Positions 16,478-26,847 of a DNA stretch of 64,000 bases are shown piece by piece (positions within the stretch are counted from its first letter, which is position 1; each line of letters starts with the position of its first letter). The notes under the pieces were generated by a model. The model was not told the origin of the DNA and did no database searches. It saw only the letters and a list, made by a program, of their open reading frames with translations. This DNA comes from an uncultured Oceanisphaera sp. (GTDB taxonomy: Bacteria > Pseudomonadota > Gammaproteobacteria > Enterobacterales > Aeromonadaceae). A program made the translations under genes and the position numbers. The stretch covers positions 81,025-145,024 of the forward strand of contig NZ_CANLZU010000007.1 in assembly GCF_947495715.1 (NCBI RefSeq). Direction: 5' to 3'.

Positions 16478-19291
16478 ATGGAACATCGTTACCGCCTGCT
16501 GCTTGATGCTCTGGCCCAGTTTCTGCCCGCCGAGCAAATCATTACCGACAGCTCCCTCTGCCTGGCCTACGGTACCGACGCCAGCTTTTACCGCCTGTTA
16601 CCCAGGATGGTGCTGCGCCTGAGCAGCCTGGAAGAAGTGGTGCGGGTGTTGCAGCGGTGTGGCGAGTACCAGATTCACTGCACCTTTCGCGCCGCCGGCA
16701 CCAGCCTGTCGGGTCAGGCGGTGTCCGACTCGGTACTGATCGCCCTCACCGACGACTGGCGCCATCATCAGGTACTGGATGACGGCCATAAAATAGCCCT
16801 GCAACCCGGCGTGATCGGGGCCGATGCCAACAAATATCTGGCCCCCTTCGGCCGCAAGATAGGTCCCGATCCGGCCTCCATCAACAGCTGCAAGATCGGC
16901 GGCATCGCCGCCAACAACGCCTCCGGCATGTGCTGCGGCACCGCCCAGAATTCCTACCGCACCCTGGATGGACTGAGCCTGGTGCTGGCCGATGGCACCA
17001 CTCTCGATACCCGGGATCAACACAGCCGGGCCCGCTTTGCCGAGCAACAGTCGGCGCTGCTGGCCGGCCTGCGGCAACTGGCCGAAGAAACCAGGGCCAA
17101 CCCCGAACTGGCCGAACATATTCGTCACAAGTACCGGCTCAAGAACACCACCGGCTACAGCCTCAACGCGCTGGTGGACTTCGAAGACCCTTTCGACATC
17201 CTGGCCCACCTGATGATTGGCTCGGAAGGCACCCTCGGCTTTATCGCCGAGGTCAGTTACCACACTGTGCCCGACCATCCGTTCAAGGCGTCCTGCCTGC
17301 TGGTGTACCCGAATATCGAAACCACCTGTCTGGCGGTGACCGAGCTGGCCCATACCTCGGTGGCGGCGGTGGAACTGATGGACGGCCGGGCATTGCGATC
17401 CATCGCCGACAAGGCCGACATGCCCGACTTTGTCAAAGATCTGGATCTGGAAGCGGCCGCCCTGCTGATTGAAGTGCATGGCGAAAACGAAGCCCAACTG
17501 GTGGCTCAGTGCGAACAGGCGATGACGACGGTGGCCGGATTCGAGCGATGTAACGAAGTCCCCTTCACCCAGAACAAGAGAGTCTGTGCCAGCCTGTGGG
17601 CCATGCGCAAGGGCATGTTTCCGGCGGTGGGTGCGGTGCGTGAAACCGGCACTACGGTGATCATCGAAGATGTGGCGTTTCACGTGGAACAACTGGCACC
17701 GGCCGTACGCAGGTTGACCGAGCTGTTCGACCGCTTCGGCTACGATGAGGCCATCATCTTCGGCCATGCCCTGGCCGGCAACCTGCATTTCGTGTTCACC
17801 CAGGGCTTCGACTCACAAGAAGAACTGGACCGCTACGGCGGCTTCATGGACGCCGTGGCCCAACTGGTGGCGGTGGAATATAAGGGCTCACTCAAGGCCG
17901 AACACGGCACAGGCCGCAATATGGCTCCCTATGTGGAGCTGGAATGGGGTAAGGAAGGTTACGCGCTGATGCAACGTATCAAGGCGCTACTGGATCCCGG
18001 GGGTATCCTCAATCCGGGCGTGATCCTCAACCAGGACCCGGAGGCCCACCTGAAAAACCTCAAGCCCCTGCCCGCCGCCGACGATATCGTCGACAAGTGT
18101 ATCGAATGCGGCTTCTGCGAGGCGGTATGTCCGTCCCGGGATCTGAGTCTGACCCCGCGCCAGCGCATCGTGCTCTATCGCGAGCTGCAACGACGGCAAG
18201 CAACCGGTGACACCGTCGATGATTCGCTACAGCGAGTGTTCGACTATCAGGGAGTGGACACCTGTGCCGCCACCGGCCTCTGCGAACAACGCTGCCCGGT
18301 GGGCATCAATACCGGCAACCTGGTGCGCAAGCTGCGTACCGCCCGCTACCGAAAATTCGAATCCATCGCCCGCTGGAGTGCCGATCACTTCACCACCACC
18401 ACCAAGGCGGTGGCCATCGGCCTGAACAGCGCCGATCTGGGCCGCAGGCTGCTGGGAAATGGCACCATGACCACCCTGAACCGGGGTCTGCGCAAACTGA
18501 GTCATGACAAGGTGCCGCTGTGGCTGCCGGAAACGCCGGCCGCCAATCGGCATCGACCACAGGCTTCGGATCAGAGCTCGGATCGTGGTCGACCCAAGGT
18601 GGTGTATTTCCCCTCCTGCGCCAGCCGCACCCTGGGCCAGTCACCGGATGCCCATGACCGCCGGTCACTGACCGAAGTCACTCAGGCCATACTGGAAAAA
18701 GCCGGCTTCGATGTCGTTCTACCCCGTGATCTCAACAACCTGTGTTGTGGCATGCCTTATCAGAGCAAGGGCATGAGCGGGCTGGCCAACGACAAGACGC
18801 GCGAGCTGGAGGCGAGTCTGTGGCAGGTCTCGGAGCAGGGCCGCTGGCCGGTGCTGATGGACACCAGCCCCTGCGCCAAACTCGTCCAGGATGGCTTTAG
18901 CCTGCCGCTCACCGTCTATGAGCCGGTGGCCTTTGTGCTGGAGCAGGCTCTGGAACGTCTGGAGCTGCAGCCGGTGAACGAGACGGTGATGCTGCACATC
19001 ACCTGCAGCAGCCGACGCATGGGGCTGGCCGACAGAATGCTGGAGCTGGCCCGGCGTTGCGCCACCCAGGTGGTAGTACCGGAGCATATAGAGTGCTGCG
19101 GCTTTGCCGGCGACAAGGGCTTTACCCTGCCCGAGCTGAACGCCACCGCCTTGAAGCCGTTAAAAGCCCAGATACCGGCCGACTGCACCCGTGGGGTCAG
19201 CAACAGCCGCACCTGCGAACTGGGTCTCAGCCACCACAGCGGCATCAACTACGAGTCCATCCTCTACCTGGTGGATGAAGCCAGCCGGTAA
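16478..19291 (+). CDS. FAD- and Fe-S-dependent D-lactate dehydrogenase (Dld-II type)
   Basis: The 937-residue protein joins an FAD-binding oxidase module to a ferredoxin-like and CCG-type Fe-S region. It shows the PCMH FAD-binding block (RAAGTSLSGQAVSDS near residue 68 and NNASGMCCGTAQNSYRTLDG near 146), EHGTGRNMAPYVELEWG near 475, cysteine clusters CIECGFCEAVCPSR and CEQRCPVGINTG, and CCG motifs CCGMPYQSKGMSG and CCGFAGDKGF. This is the Dld-II architecture described in Shewanella. The start at 16478 is preferred over 16397 because AGAGG lies 7 bases upstream and the upstream extension has no family similarity. With LldEFG it lets the cell use both lactate isomers. Confidence 0.92.
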   Translation: MEHRYRLLLDALAQFLPAEQIITDSSLCLAYGTDASFYRLLPRMVLRLSSLEEVVRVLQRCGEYQIHCTFRAAGTSLSGQAVSDSVLIALTDDWRHHQVLDDGHKIALQPGVIGADANKYLAPFGRKIGPDPASINSCKIGGIAANNASGMCCGTAQNSYRTLDGLSLVLADGTTLDTRDQHSRARFAEQQSALLAGLRQLAEETRANPELAEHIRHKYRLKNTTGYSLNALVDFEDPFDILAHLMIGSEGTLGFIAEVSYHTVPDHPFKASCLLVYPNIETTCLAVTELAHTSVAAVELMDGRALRSIADKADMPDFVKDLDLEAAALLIEVHGENEAQLVAQCEQAMTTVAGFERCNEVPFTQNKRVCASLWAMRKGMFPAVGAVRETGTTVIIEDVAFHVEQLAPAVRRLTELFDRFGYDEAIIFGHALAGNLHFVFTQGFDSQEELDRYGGFMDAVAQLVAVEYKGSLKAEHGTGRNMAPYVELEWGKEGYALMQRIKALLDPGGILNPGVILNQDPEAHLKNLKPLPAADDIVDKCIECGFCEAVCPSRDLSLTPRQRIVLYRELQRRQATGDTVDDSLQRVFDYQGVDTCAATGLCEQRCPVGINTGNLVRKLRTARYRKFESIARWSADHFTTTTKAVAIGLNSADLGRRLLGNGTMTTLNRGLRKLSHDKVPLWLPETPAANRHRPQASDQSSDRGRPKVVYFPSCASRTLGQSPDAHDRRSLTEVTQAILEKAGFDVVLPRDLNNLCCGMPYQSKGMSGLANDKTRELEASLWQVSEQGRWPVLMDTSPCAKLVQDGFSLPLTVYEPVAFVLEQALERLELQPVNETVMLHITCSSRRMGLADRMLELARRCATQVVVPEHIECCGFAGDKGFTLPELNATALKPLKAQIPADCTRGVSNSRTCELGLSHHSGINYESILYLVDEASR
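17676..17691. other. Degenerate parS-like site inside the D-lactate dehydrogenase gene
   Basis: CGTTTCACGTGGAACA differs at two positions from the canonical parS 16-mer, one of them in the right half-site. It may be a chance match or a weak ParB site; it is listed because a perfect site lies 2.3 kb away. Confidence 0.25.
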
Positions 19292-19296
19292 TAATG

Positions 19297-19380
19297 TGAG
19301 GTATGAGGTGTGAGGTGTGAGGTGTGAGGTGTGAGGTGTGAGGTGTGAATAGTGAATAGTGAATAGTGAGGAGTGTAAAC
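19297..19380 (+). repeat. GTGAGGN heptamer array B, left arm (12 units)
   Basis: Twelve consecutive 7-base units run from 19297: GTGAGGT, ATGAGGT, five more GTGAGGT, three GTGAATA, GTGAGGA and GTGTAAA. The array starts six bases after the D-lactate dehydrogenase stop. Its complement lies about 300 bp away at 19678-19712, on the far side of a hairpin-rich element. Confidence 0.9.
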
Positions 19381-19384
19381 GCCG

Positions 19385-19672
19385 GACAAGGGACCCGCTC
19401 AGCCGACTCGCCGTGGGTCGTGACACTCACTGCTTTATCCTGCTGCGAACATTCACTGGATGTTCGATCAAACTAAAGCACTTCGTCACGGCAGCAAGCT
19501 GCCCCCTCTAGGCTCAGCCGCGCCATCCGTGGCGCGGCCGGGAAATGCTCCTGCCGTCCAGGCATTCCCGCCATCCATGGCGGTCAGATGGTCGGCTGAG
19601 CAGATCCCTTTGTCCCTTGATGCTCCGGCGTTGCCTGTTAGCGCCGTCTACACCGAATGGGCAGGCCTGGGG
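19385..19672 (-). repeat. Dispersed hairpin-rich intergenic element, copy 3 (reverse, partial)
   Basis: The right part (GTCGGCTGAGCAGATCCCTT through GCGCCGTCTAC) matches the reverse complement of copy 1, as does the left start (GACCCGCTCAGCCGACTCGCCGT). The outer half with the CTCCCACGAC stem is missing and a different middle segment is present. Hairpins include GCCGCGCCA/TGGCGCGGC at 19517-19538 with loop TCCG, CCGCCA/TGGCGG at 19568-19583 with loop TCCA, and CGAACAT/ATGTTCG at 19446-19466. Confidence 0.7.
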
Positions 19673-19677
19673 TTTTC

Positions 19678-19715
19678 CCTTCACTCCTCACTCCTCACTC
19701 CTCACTCCTCACTAT
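19678..19715 (-). repeat. GTGAGGN heptamer array B, right arm (5 units)
   Basis: One CCTTCAC and four TCCTCAC units, the complement of GTGAGGA, end in CACTAT. The last bases form the TAG stop codon of the MOSC fusion gene on the minus strand, so the repeat boundary reaches exactly to that gene's end. The array D right arm ends in the same CACTAT. Confidence 0.9.
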
Positions 19716-21526
19716 AAGATCACATCCGACAGCGGCACACAACAGCAGGTCAGGATCACCCCGGCCGCCCGCTCCGCTGCCGACAACGCCGGCGCCTCCG
19801 GCTGATCCACCTCGCCGGACTTGAGGGTCTGCTTGCAGCTACCGCAGATGCCGGCCCGACAGGACCAGGGCAGATTCATGCCCTGACCTTCCGCCTGAGT
19901 CAGCAGGTTCTGTTGGTTATTGCCGACGAACTCGAGTTCACCGATACGAATATTCACATTGTGTGTTTCACGTGAAACAGTCTCGTGTTGCGGACCGGCG
20001 AAATACTCCTGCTGCACCTTGCCAGGCGACACGCCCAGCGCCAGCAGCCAACTGTGTGCCTGTTGCATGAAACCCGCCGGGCCGCAGAGATATACTCGGC
20101 GTTGCTGCAAGGCGGAGATATCCGCCAGCCGGGCCAGGGTAAGACGACCGCCCTCGCCCCGCGCTGGCCGGGTCAGCACGAATTCCACCATCAGCCCCGA
20201 ATGCTCGGCGGCCAGCTGTTCCAGCTCGGCACGGGCCGGTATATCCGCCTCGGTACGACACAGATGCAGAAAGTGTACATCGTCGAGTTGTCCTCGATCC
20301 GCCAGCGCCCGCAGCATCGACAACATGGGGGTGACGCCGGAACCGGCCGACAGCAGCAGATAACGTTTCGCCGGTTCAAGGATGAAATCGCCGGCCGGGG
20401 CATGTGCCAGCAAGGTGCTGCCAGGCTGCAGCTCCCTATCCGGCTGCAGCGCCTCGGCCAGCCAGTTCGATACTCGGCCGTCGGGCTGTCGTTTGACGCT
20501 GATGCCATAACGACCCGGGCGAGTCGGGCTTGAACTCAGGGTGTAATAGCGTAAATGACGCTGCCCGTCGATATCCAGCGCCAGCGGTAAATGCTGACCC
20601 GGCCGGTAATCGGCCAACGGCTTGCCGTCCGACGATTCCAGCCAGTAGGTGTCCAGGTTCCGAGCCAGAGATTCACGCGCTACACATCGCAATGGCCGAC
20701 GCCGGGGCGCCGAATCCGGATACATGGGGGCGCTGGCGTATTCCAGCACCTCCACCTCGTCACCCAGCCTAATCTGCCCCTGGTTAAGCGGCACCAGATT
20801 CTGGCCGAAATAAACGTCGCCGTCCTCTCCCCGCCGGTAACGCAACAGCGTCGCCAGCGGCTCCTTCATCCGGTTGAAGTCTTCTGTGCCCGGCTCTATG
20901 GTGGTCATCACACAACGACTGCAGGGCTTGGCCACCAGAAACTCCACCTCACCGATGCGAATGCGCCGCCAGCCGTCTTCCTCGAAGGGTCGTGTTCCCC
21001 TCACCACCAGATTGGTGCGAAACCGGGACATCTCCATGCGGGCATCGGCACGCAGGTTGAGATCGGCCAGCGAAGCTTCGGAGATCAACAACAAGGGGTA
21101 GCCGTCGGCAAAACTGACCGCCGTACCCAGCTTGTCGCGATAGCGGCCGGATTGTTCACCCACCCAGAGTAACCGAACCTCCTGTTCCAGGATCTGGCTG
21201 AACCAGGCGTCGTATTCGGGATGAGTACTCCAGGCGGTAAACTCATCGCCCCATACCGCCGTGGTGATCGGTTGCAGCTCGAACTGCCGATGGCGCACGG
21301 CCAGCCGCTCCCCCCCATACTGCAGGTCCAGTCCCCCGGCCACCGGCGTTACCTCGATAGACTGCAGGCGTGGGTGAGTCCGGGCGGTCACAAAGCGGCC
21401 ATCGGGTTTTGCCAGCATATAACGGCGATCACCGGTGAGTCCCTCGCGGGAAACCCGGCTCTGTGCGACCGAGACCGCCGCTGCCGACTTGATCGGATAA
21501 AGATTCAGCCCCGTGATCACCGCCAT
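19712..21526 (-). CDS. MOSC / ferredoxin reductase / 2Fe-2S ferredoxin fusion (YcbX- and Hcr-like)
   Basis: The 604-residue protein joins four parts. Residues 1-110 are a MOSC N-terminal barrel ([15 protein letters not shown]). Residues 125-265 are a MOSC domain with the cysteine-containing [11 protein letters not shown], the likely molybdenum-cofactor ligand by analogy with YcbX and mARC. Residues 280-505 are an FAD/NAD ferredoxin-reductase unit ([36 protein letters not shown]). The C-terminus is a plant-type 2Fe-2S domain ([13 protein letters not shown] with a later cysteine). Such a protein could pass electrons from NAD(P)H to a molybdenum centre for reduction of N-hydroxylated compounds. 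The linker ahead of the 2Fe-2S domain encodes a perfect parS site. Confidence 0.9.
   Translation of the reverse strand: MAVITGLNLYPIKSAAAVSVAQSRVSREGLTGDRRYMLAKPDGRFVTARTHPRLQSIEVTPVAGGLDLQYGGERLAVRHRQFELQPITTAVWGDEFTAWSTHPEYDAWFSQILEQEVRLLWVGEQSGRYRDKLGTAVSFADGYPLLLISEASLADLNLRADARMEMSRFRTNLVVRGTRPFEEDGWRRIRIGEVEFLVAKPCSRCVMTTIEPGTEDFNRMKEPLATLLRYRRGEDGDVYFGQNLVPLNQGQIRLGDEVEVLEYASAPMYPDSAPRRRPLRCVARESLARNLDTYWLESSDGKPLADYRPGQHLPLALDIDGQRHLRYYTLSSSPTRPGRYGISVKRQPDGRVSNWLAEALQPDRELQPGSTLLAHAPAGDFILEPAKRYLLLSAGSGVTPMLSMLRALADRGQLDDVHFLHLCRTEADIPARAELEQLAAEHSGLMVEFVLTRPARGEGGRLTLARLADISALQQRRVYLCGPAGFMQQAHSWLLALGVSPGKVQQEYFAGPQHETVSRETHNVNIRIGELEFVGNNQQNLLTQAEGQGMNLPWSCRAGICGSCKQTLKSGEVDQPEAPALSAAERAAGVILTCCCVPLSDVIL
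19964..19979. other. parS: parS centromere site (perfect 16-bp palindrome)
   Basis: TGTTTCACGTGAAACA matches the universal chromosomal ParB-binding site at every position. It lies inside the MOSC fusion gene, in the codons for ETVSRETH that link the reductase and 2Fe-2S domains, about 23.5 kb from oriC and 27 kb from parAB. ParB made from the parB gene in this window is the expected ligand. Confidence 0.93.
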
Positions 21527-21623
21527 ATTATTTCACCTTTATTCTTGGTATCAGTTTACAAAAGCAGCCCAAAAGGTAAGGTTTGGTACATACTGCCACT
21601 TTCATCGTATTTACGGAGTAGAA

Positions 21624-21974
21624 ATGACTATTGAACGTCAACAGGTTGGCCAGCGCATGAGCCGTATCGTCAAGCACAACGGTACCATCTATCTGTGCGG
21701 TCAGGTCTGCAAGGATGCCACCAAGGATATTACCGAGCAAACCATGACCATGCTGGACAAGGTGGATGAGCTGCTGCTGGAAGCCGGTTCCAGCCGCGAG
21801 CATATGCTGTCGGCCACCATCTATCTGAATACCATGGCCGATTTTTCCGCCATGAATGCGGTATGGGATGCCTGGGTACCACAAGGGCACGCTCCGGCCC
21901 GCGCCTGCGTGGAAGCCGCCATGGCTCGCCCCGAGTTGCTGGTGGAAATTTCGGTGGTTGCCGTCGAGCGGTAA
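21624..21974 (+). CDS. RidA-family protein, YoaB-like
   Basis: The 116-residue protein belongs to the YjgF/YER057c/UK114 family. The region [20 protein letters not shown] with the conserved arginine (PARACVEA) and the ending VEISVVAVE are typical, and the N-terminus [16 protein letters not shown] resembles E. coli YoaB more than RidA itself. RidA proteins hydrolyse reactive enamine or imine intermediates; the substrate of the YoaB branch is not established. The start at 21624 has ACGGAG upstream; the longer upstream frame is not family-like. Confidence 0.9.
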   Translation: MTIERQQVGQRMSRIVKHNGTIYLCGQVCKDATKDITEQTMTMLDKVDELLLEAGSSREHMLSATIYLNTMADFSAMNAVWDAWVPQGHAPARACVEAAMARPELLVEISVVAVER

Positions 21975-22069
21975 ATATTACCAAACTGTCAGTCGTATCA
22001 AATACAGAGGCCTGCTTGTCATCAAGCAGGCCTCTTGCGTAATAGTCTCTCGCCAAATACCGCTTCGGC

Positions 22070-24793
22070 TTAGTCGCCTATCTTCGACGCCGAGTGTTTA
22101 CCTAAAGGCGGCAGGAACATGCCGATATGCTCCATGCCAGGCTGCTGATGAAGATGCTTTCCTATCGGCGGCAAAGGCATCTTGATAGGTTTCGGTTTAT
22201 GACTATGTTTGCCTGCTTTCGGGAACGCGATACCAATGCGGCTCACCAGCGGTGTCTCGGCGGAAGAACCACCTACCAGAACCTGATACCGGCCGCTGGC
22301 CGATTTCCAGTCACCATTTGCCCAGGTAGTCAGATCGTCCGGATCATCAGGTACAAAGTAGGAAAACGGATGATTGGAGGCACCGGCATCAATTTCTACC
22401 ACCACCCGACGGCTCTCACCGGGATCCAGAAAGACCTTTTCGAACCCCACCAAACGTTTGGACGGCTGTGCAGATCGCTTCGGCAGCTTCAAATAGACTT
22501 GAGAGGCTTCGGCCCCCGCCATCGCACCGGTATTGGTCACGGTATACTCCACCGTCAGCACCGGTATGAGACCCGCAAGCTTCAACATGGAAGAAGAGTG
22601 CTTTCCCCCCTTGTGTGGAGAGGGGGTAAATTCGCGCCGAAAGCGCTTGCTGAGCGTGAGATTGCTGTATTCGAAGTCGGTATAAGACAAGCCATGCCCG
22701 AAAGGAAACACGGGAGTGACACCGTTGGCCTCGTACCAGCGATAACCCATTTCCAGGTTTTCGGTGTAATTACTGATCAGCTGATTACTGCCATCACCAA
22801 AGACGCCGTCGTTCGGAAAGCCCTTCCCTCCCGGCAGACCGTTGTCTTCACGAACCCCGGGATACTGGGCCTCGGTCGCAAAGGCAGCTTCGCGATCGCT
22901 GGTAGGAAAGGTCACCGGCAGCTTGCCCGAAGGATTGAGCGCCCCGAACAGCAGATCGGCCATAATGTCGCCGTCTTCCTGACCGGGAAACCAGGCAGCA
23001 AACAGGGTGGGAACCTGGTCCAGCCAATCCATCAATATGCCGGACGCACTGTACAGTACCACCACGTTATTGGGGTTGGCCGCCGATACCTGGCGCACCA
23101 GCTCGTCCTGCGCAACCGTATCGCCATCACAGTCAGGTTCTTCTACCGGTGGCGGCGGCACTACGGCCCTGAGTAGCAAGCCCGAATCGGACGGCTCTTC
23201 AGGGTTTTCATCATCGTCATTGCCGATACACAAGGTCGGCAATATCAGACTGAGTAAATCTCTGGTTTCTCTCGGGTTGGTACCCACCATCAACACGACG
23301 ATGTCGGACTCCTGGGCCAGTGCCACCGCCGAATCGATATCGGCACCATTGTTATAGCTCACACTGGATACGTATTTCTCCAATCCGGTTTTCGGCGGTA
23401 CGGTAAAGTAAGGCACCACAGTGGTAAGCCCCAGCCGGCTCAGGTTACGTGGCGGCATGGTGGCCCGGCCGGCAAACCAGGGATGGCCGATCAAGGCGAT
23501 GGAGGGGTTGGTATCCGCATTCAACGGCAGCAAACCACCTTCGTTTTTCAGCAGGGTAATTCCGCCTTCCGCCAGTGCTCTGGCCTTGGCGGCATTGGCG
23601 GTTAAATCCGGATCCGTAAAATTGTCGAAAGAATCATTAAACTGTTCGAACTCGGACATTTTCACATACCGGGGCCGCAGCACGGCATCGATATCAGTCT
23701 CGGTAATCTCACCGGCCTCGATGGCCGCCTTGATGTTTTCTTCGGAATAGAACAGCGGATCCGAGTCCAGCTCGTAGCCTACCCCCGCAAGCATGGCCTT
23801 GACCGTGCTGTGCATGGCGCGCCGGTCGCTTTCCACCCAGCCGTCAAAACCCCAACGCTGGCGCAGGGTTTTGACCAGCACATCATGGCTGTCGCAGATA
23901 TAGTCGGTGTCGTTCAAATAGGGAAAGGCGCACATGATGGAAGCCGGTTTGGCATCACGCACCGCCATTTCAAAGGGCAGCAGATACAGCTCGTGCAATG
24001 CCCGGCTGGGAATGCGAACCCCGGCGGTCCAGCGCTCGAAATCGTATTCATGCTCGTTGCCCAAAAAGTGCTTGGGCTGCGCCTGCACCCCCTGCGACTG
24101 AATACCCCGAATCTGGGCCGAGCCGATAATGCCCGCCAGATACGGATCCTCACCCGGATATTCCTGACCACGACCGGCATAGGGCGAACGGATCAAGTTC
24201 AACCCCGGCCCCAGCAGCACCTGGCTGGCAAAGGTGAAGGCTTCATTCCCCACCACTTCCCCCCAGCCGTAGACCAGCTCGGGATCAAAACTGGCGGCGG
24301 CCAGTGTCATGGAGGGACCCGCCGTTCTGACCGGCTCGGGCACGCAGGATCCGCCGCGAATACCGTTACCGCTGTTTATCTCGCGAAAATTGGGAATACC
24401 CAGTTCGGGAATGCCGGTGATATGCCGACCCAGGGCGGAAAATCCGCAGGTGGTGAACTGGTCACCCTGACCAAGATAGGTGCCTTCGGGCAAGGCATCG
24501 GCGTCGGGCCGATTGGATATTTGCTGAATTTTCTGCTCAAGCGTCATCGACGCAAGCAGTTCATCGGCAAACATCTGGTGCGAGTCGGTTTCTTCAGGCG
24601 AGTTATCCCCTTCATGGGGGTGAGTCCAGTTTTGAGGCGGATCCCATGCATGAGGAGGAGTCCACTTGTGAGCAGGAGCCCATTCATGAGGGTCAAGGTC
24701 GGTAGCCTCCGCAGCCCCCATGGACAATACCACCGATGTCAGCACGGTAATTCCCACCCGTCGGCAGGATGCAACACTTGCAAGACGAATCAT
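22070..24793 (-). CDS. Secreted glycoside hydrolase family 3 enzyme with His/Trp-rich N-terminus and GKH-repeat C-terminus
   Basis: The 907-residue protein starts with a signal peptide (about residues 1-30, ending GAAEA). A repeat-like stretch follows at residues 36-60 (HEW, HKWTPPHAWDPPQNW). The GH3 core has NDTDYICDSHDVL and GFDGWVESDRRAM, the latter containing the nucleophile aspartate in the SD pair (usually SDW, here SDR). The second GH3 domain (GGITLLKNEGGLLPL, VLMVGTNPRE, FPGQEDG) and a fibronectin-III-like end (GHGLSYTDFEYSNL, VTNTGAMAGAEASQVYL) follow. The last 49 residues repeat PPxGKH. The start at 24793 is chosen because GGGAGA lies 7 bases upstream. It is a likely beta-glucosidase-type enzyme and a candidate substrate of the nearby type II secretion system. 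Confidence 0.9.
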   Translation of the reverse strand: MIRLASVASCRRVGITVLTSVVLSMGAAEATDLDPHEWAPAHKWTPPHAWDPPQNWTHPHEGDNSPEETDSHQMFADELLASMTLEQKIQQISNRPDADALPEGTYLGQGDQFTTCGFSALGRHITGIPELGIPNFREINSGNGIRGGSCVPEPVRTAGPSMTLAAASFDPELVYGWGEVVGNEAFTFASQVLLGPGLNLIRSPYAGRGQEYPGEDPYLAGIIGSAQIRGIQSQGVQAQPKHFLGNEHEYDFERWTAGVRIPSRALHELYLLPFEMAVRDAKPASIMCAFPYLNDTDYICDSHDVLVKTLRQRWGFDGWVESDRRAMHSTVKAMLAGVGYELDSDPLFYSEENIKAAIEAGEITETDIDAVLRPRYVKMSEFEQFNDSFDNFTDPDLTANAAKARALAEGGITLLKNEGGLLPLNADTNPSIALIGHPWFAGRATMPPRNLSRLGLTTVVPYFTVPPKTGLEKYVSSVSYNNGADIDSAVALAQESDIVVLMVGTNPRETRDLLSLILPTLCIGNDDDENPEEPSDSGLLLRAVVPPPPVEEPDCDGDTVAQDELVRQVSAANPNNVVVLYSASGILMDWLDQVPTLFAAWFPGQEDGDIMADLLFGALNPSGKLPVTFPTSDREAAFATEAQYPGVREDNGLPGGKGFPNDGVFGDGSNQLISNYTENLEMGYRWYEANGVTPVFPFGHGLSYTDFEYSNLTLSKRFRREFTPSPHKGGKHSSSMLKLAGLIPVLTVEYTVTNTGAMAGAEASQVYLKLPKRSAQPSKRLVGFEKVFLDPGESRRVVVEIDAGASNHPFSYFVPDDPDDLTTWANGDWKSASGRYQVLVGGSSAETPLVSRIGIAFPKAGKHSHKPKPIKMPLPPIGKHLHQQPGMEHIGMFLPPLGKHSASKIGD

Positions 24794-25271
24794 CACTACA
24801 TCTCCCATCCATCAGGTATGGTGTCGGACAATTCCCTGTCAATGTTGAGAAAATAATTATTGGCTCGTTGGCCGGCGGCTGCGTTTTGCGCGGGTAATGG
24901 ATAATATCGCAGTCACGGTATGAAGAATCTGATCGCTTTCCGAGCCGGTCAGTCACCCCGTCATCAGAAAACTGAAACATCAAATATTCGAGAAAGGATG
25001 CAATGTTCCGTGGCAACAGGTGATGGCAGCCATAGCATCATGTGCCGCATCAGCCTGACGTTAACGAATCAGATTCAATTTAAACAAGAATAGTATCTCA
25101 AAGTGAACTGGTCACTTTTTGTACAGAAAATAACCTGCGTATTCGGTGTGTTCAGACTTTGGCTTCAACTGATGGCAGGTAATCGGGCCCGATAAGGTGG
25201 TAACGAGTTCGCACAAAAAATAAAAGCCCGGTTCTACCGGGCCTTTAGACGTTGCTAAAGCGACTGCTCGC
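24794..25271. other. Intergenic region between the GH3 gene and gdhA
   Basis: No gene is supported in these 478 bp. AAAGTGA (25100-25106) and TCACTTT (25112-25118) form a 7-bp hairpin with loop ACTGG that may back up the gdhA terminator. The rest is the upstream region of the GH3 gene; I see no clear promoter by eye. Confidence 0.5.
25214..25247 (-). terminator. Rho-independent terminator of gdhA
   Basis: On the minus strand AAGGCCCGGTAGAACCGGGCTT folds into a stem of about 9 bp with a short loop and is followed by a T-rich run (TTTATTTTTT). It lies 25 bases after the gdhA stop. Confidence 0.92.
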
Positions 25272-26642
<1,371 letters not shown>

Positions 26643-26847
26643 TTATGTAAAACTTTTCCGGGATACAAATTAAGACCCGACGCTATTGAAATATGGATAA
26701 CCTGACCGGTCAATGCCCACAGAACAAATATATATATCCAAAAGCAGAATATTTATTCCTTTCTGGCGTTTATTTCGGCGCAATCCACCTGACCGGAGAT
26801 CGCTTAAAGCAGTCTATGCTTGATTCGAGGTAGAGGGAGAAAACAAA

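Noticed and set aside
19297..19380. Heptamer array considered as a CRISPR array
   Set aside because: The units are contiguous 7-mers without spacers, and no cas genes are present.
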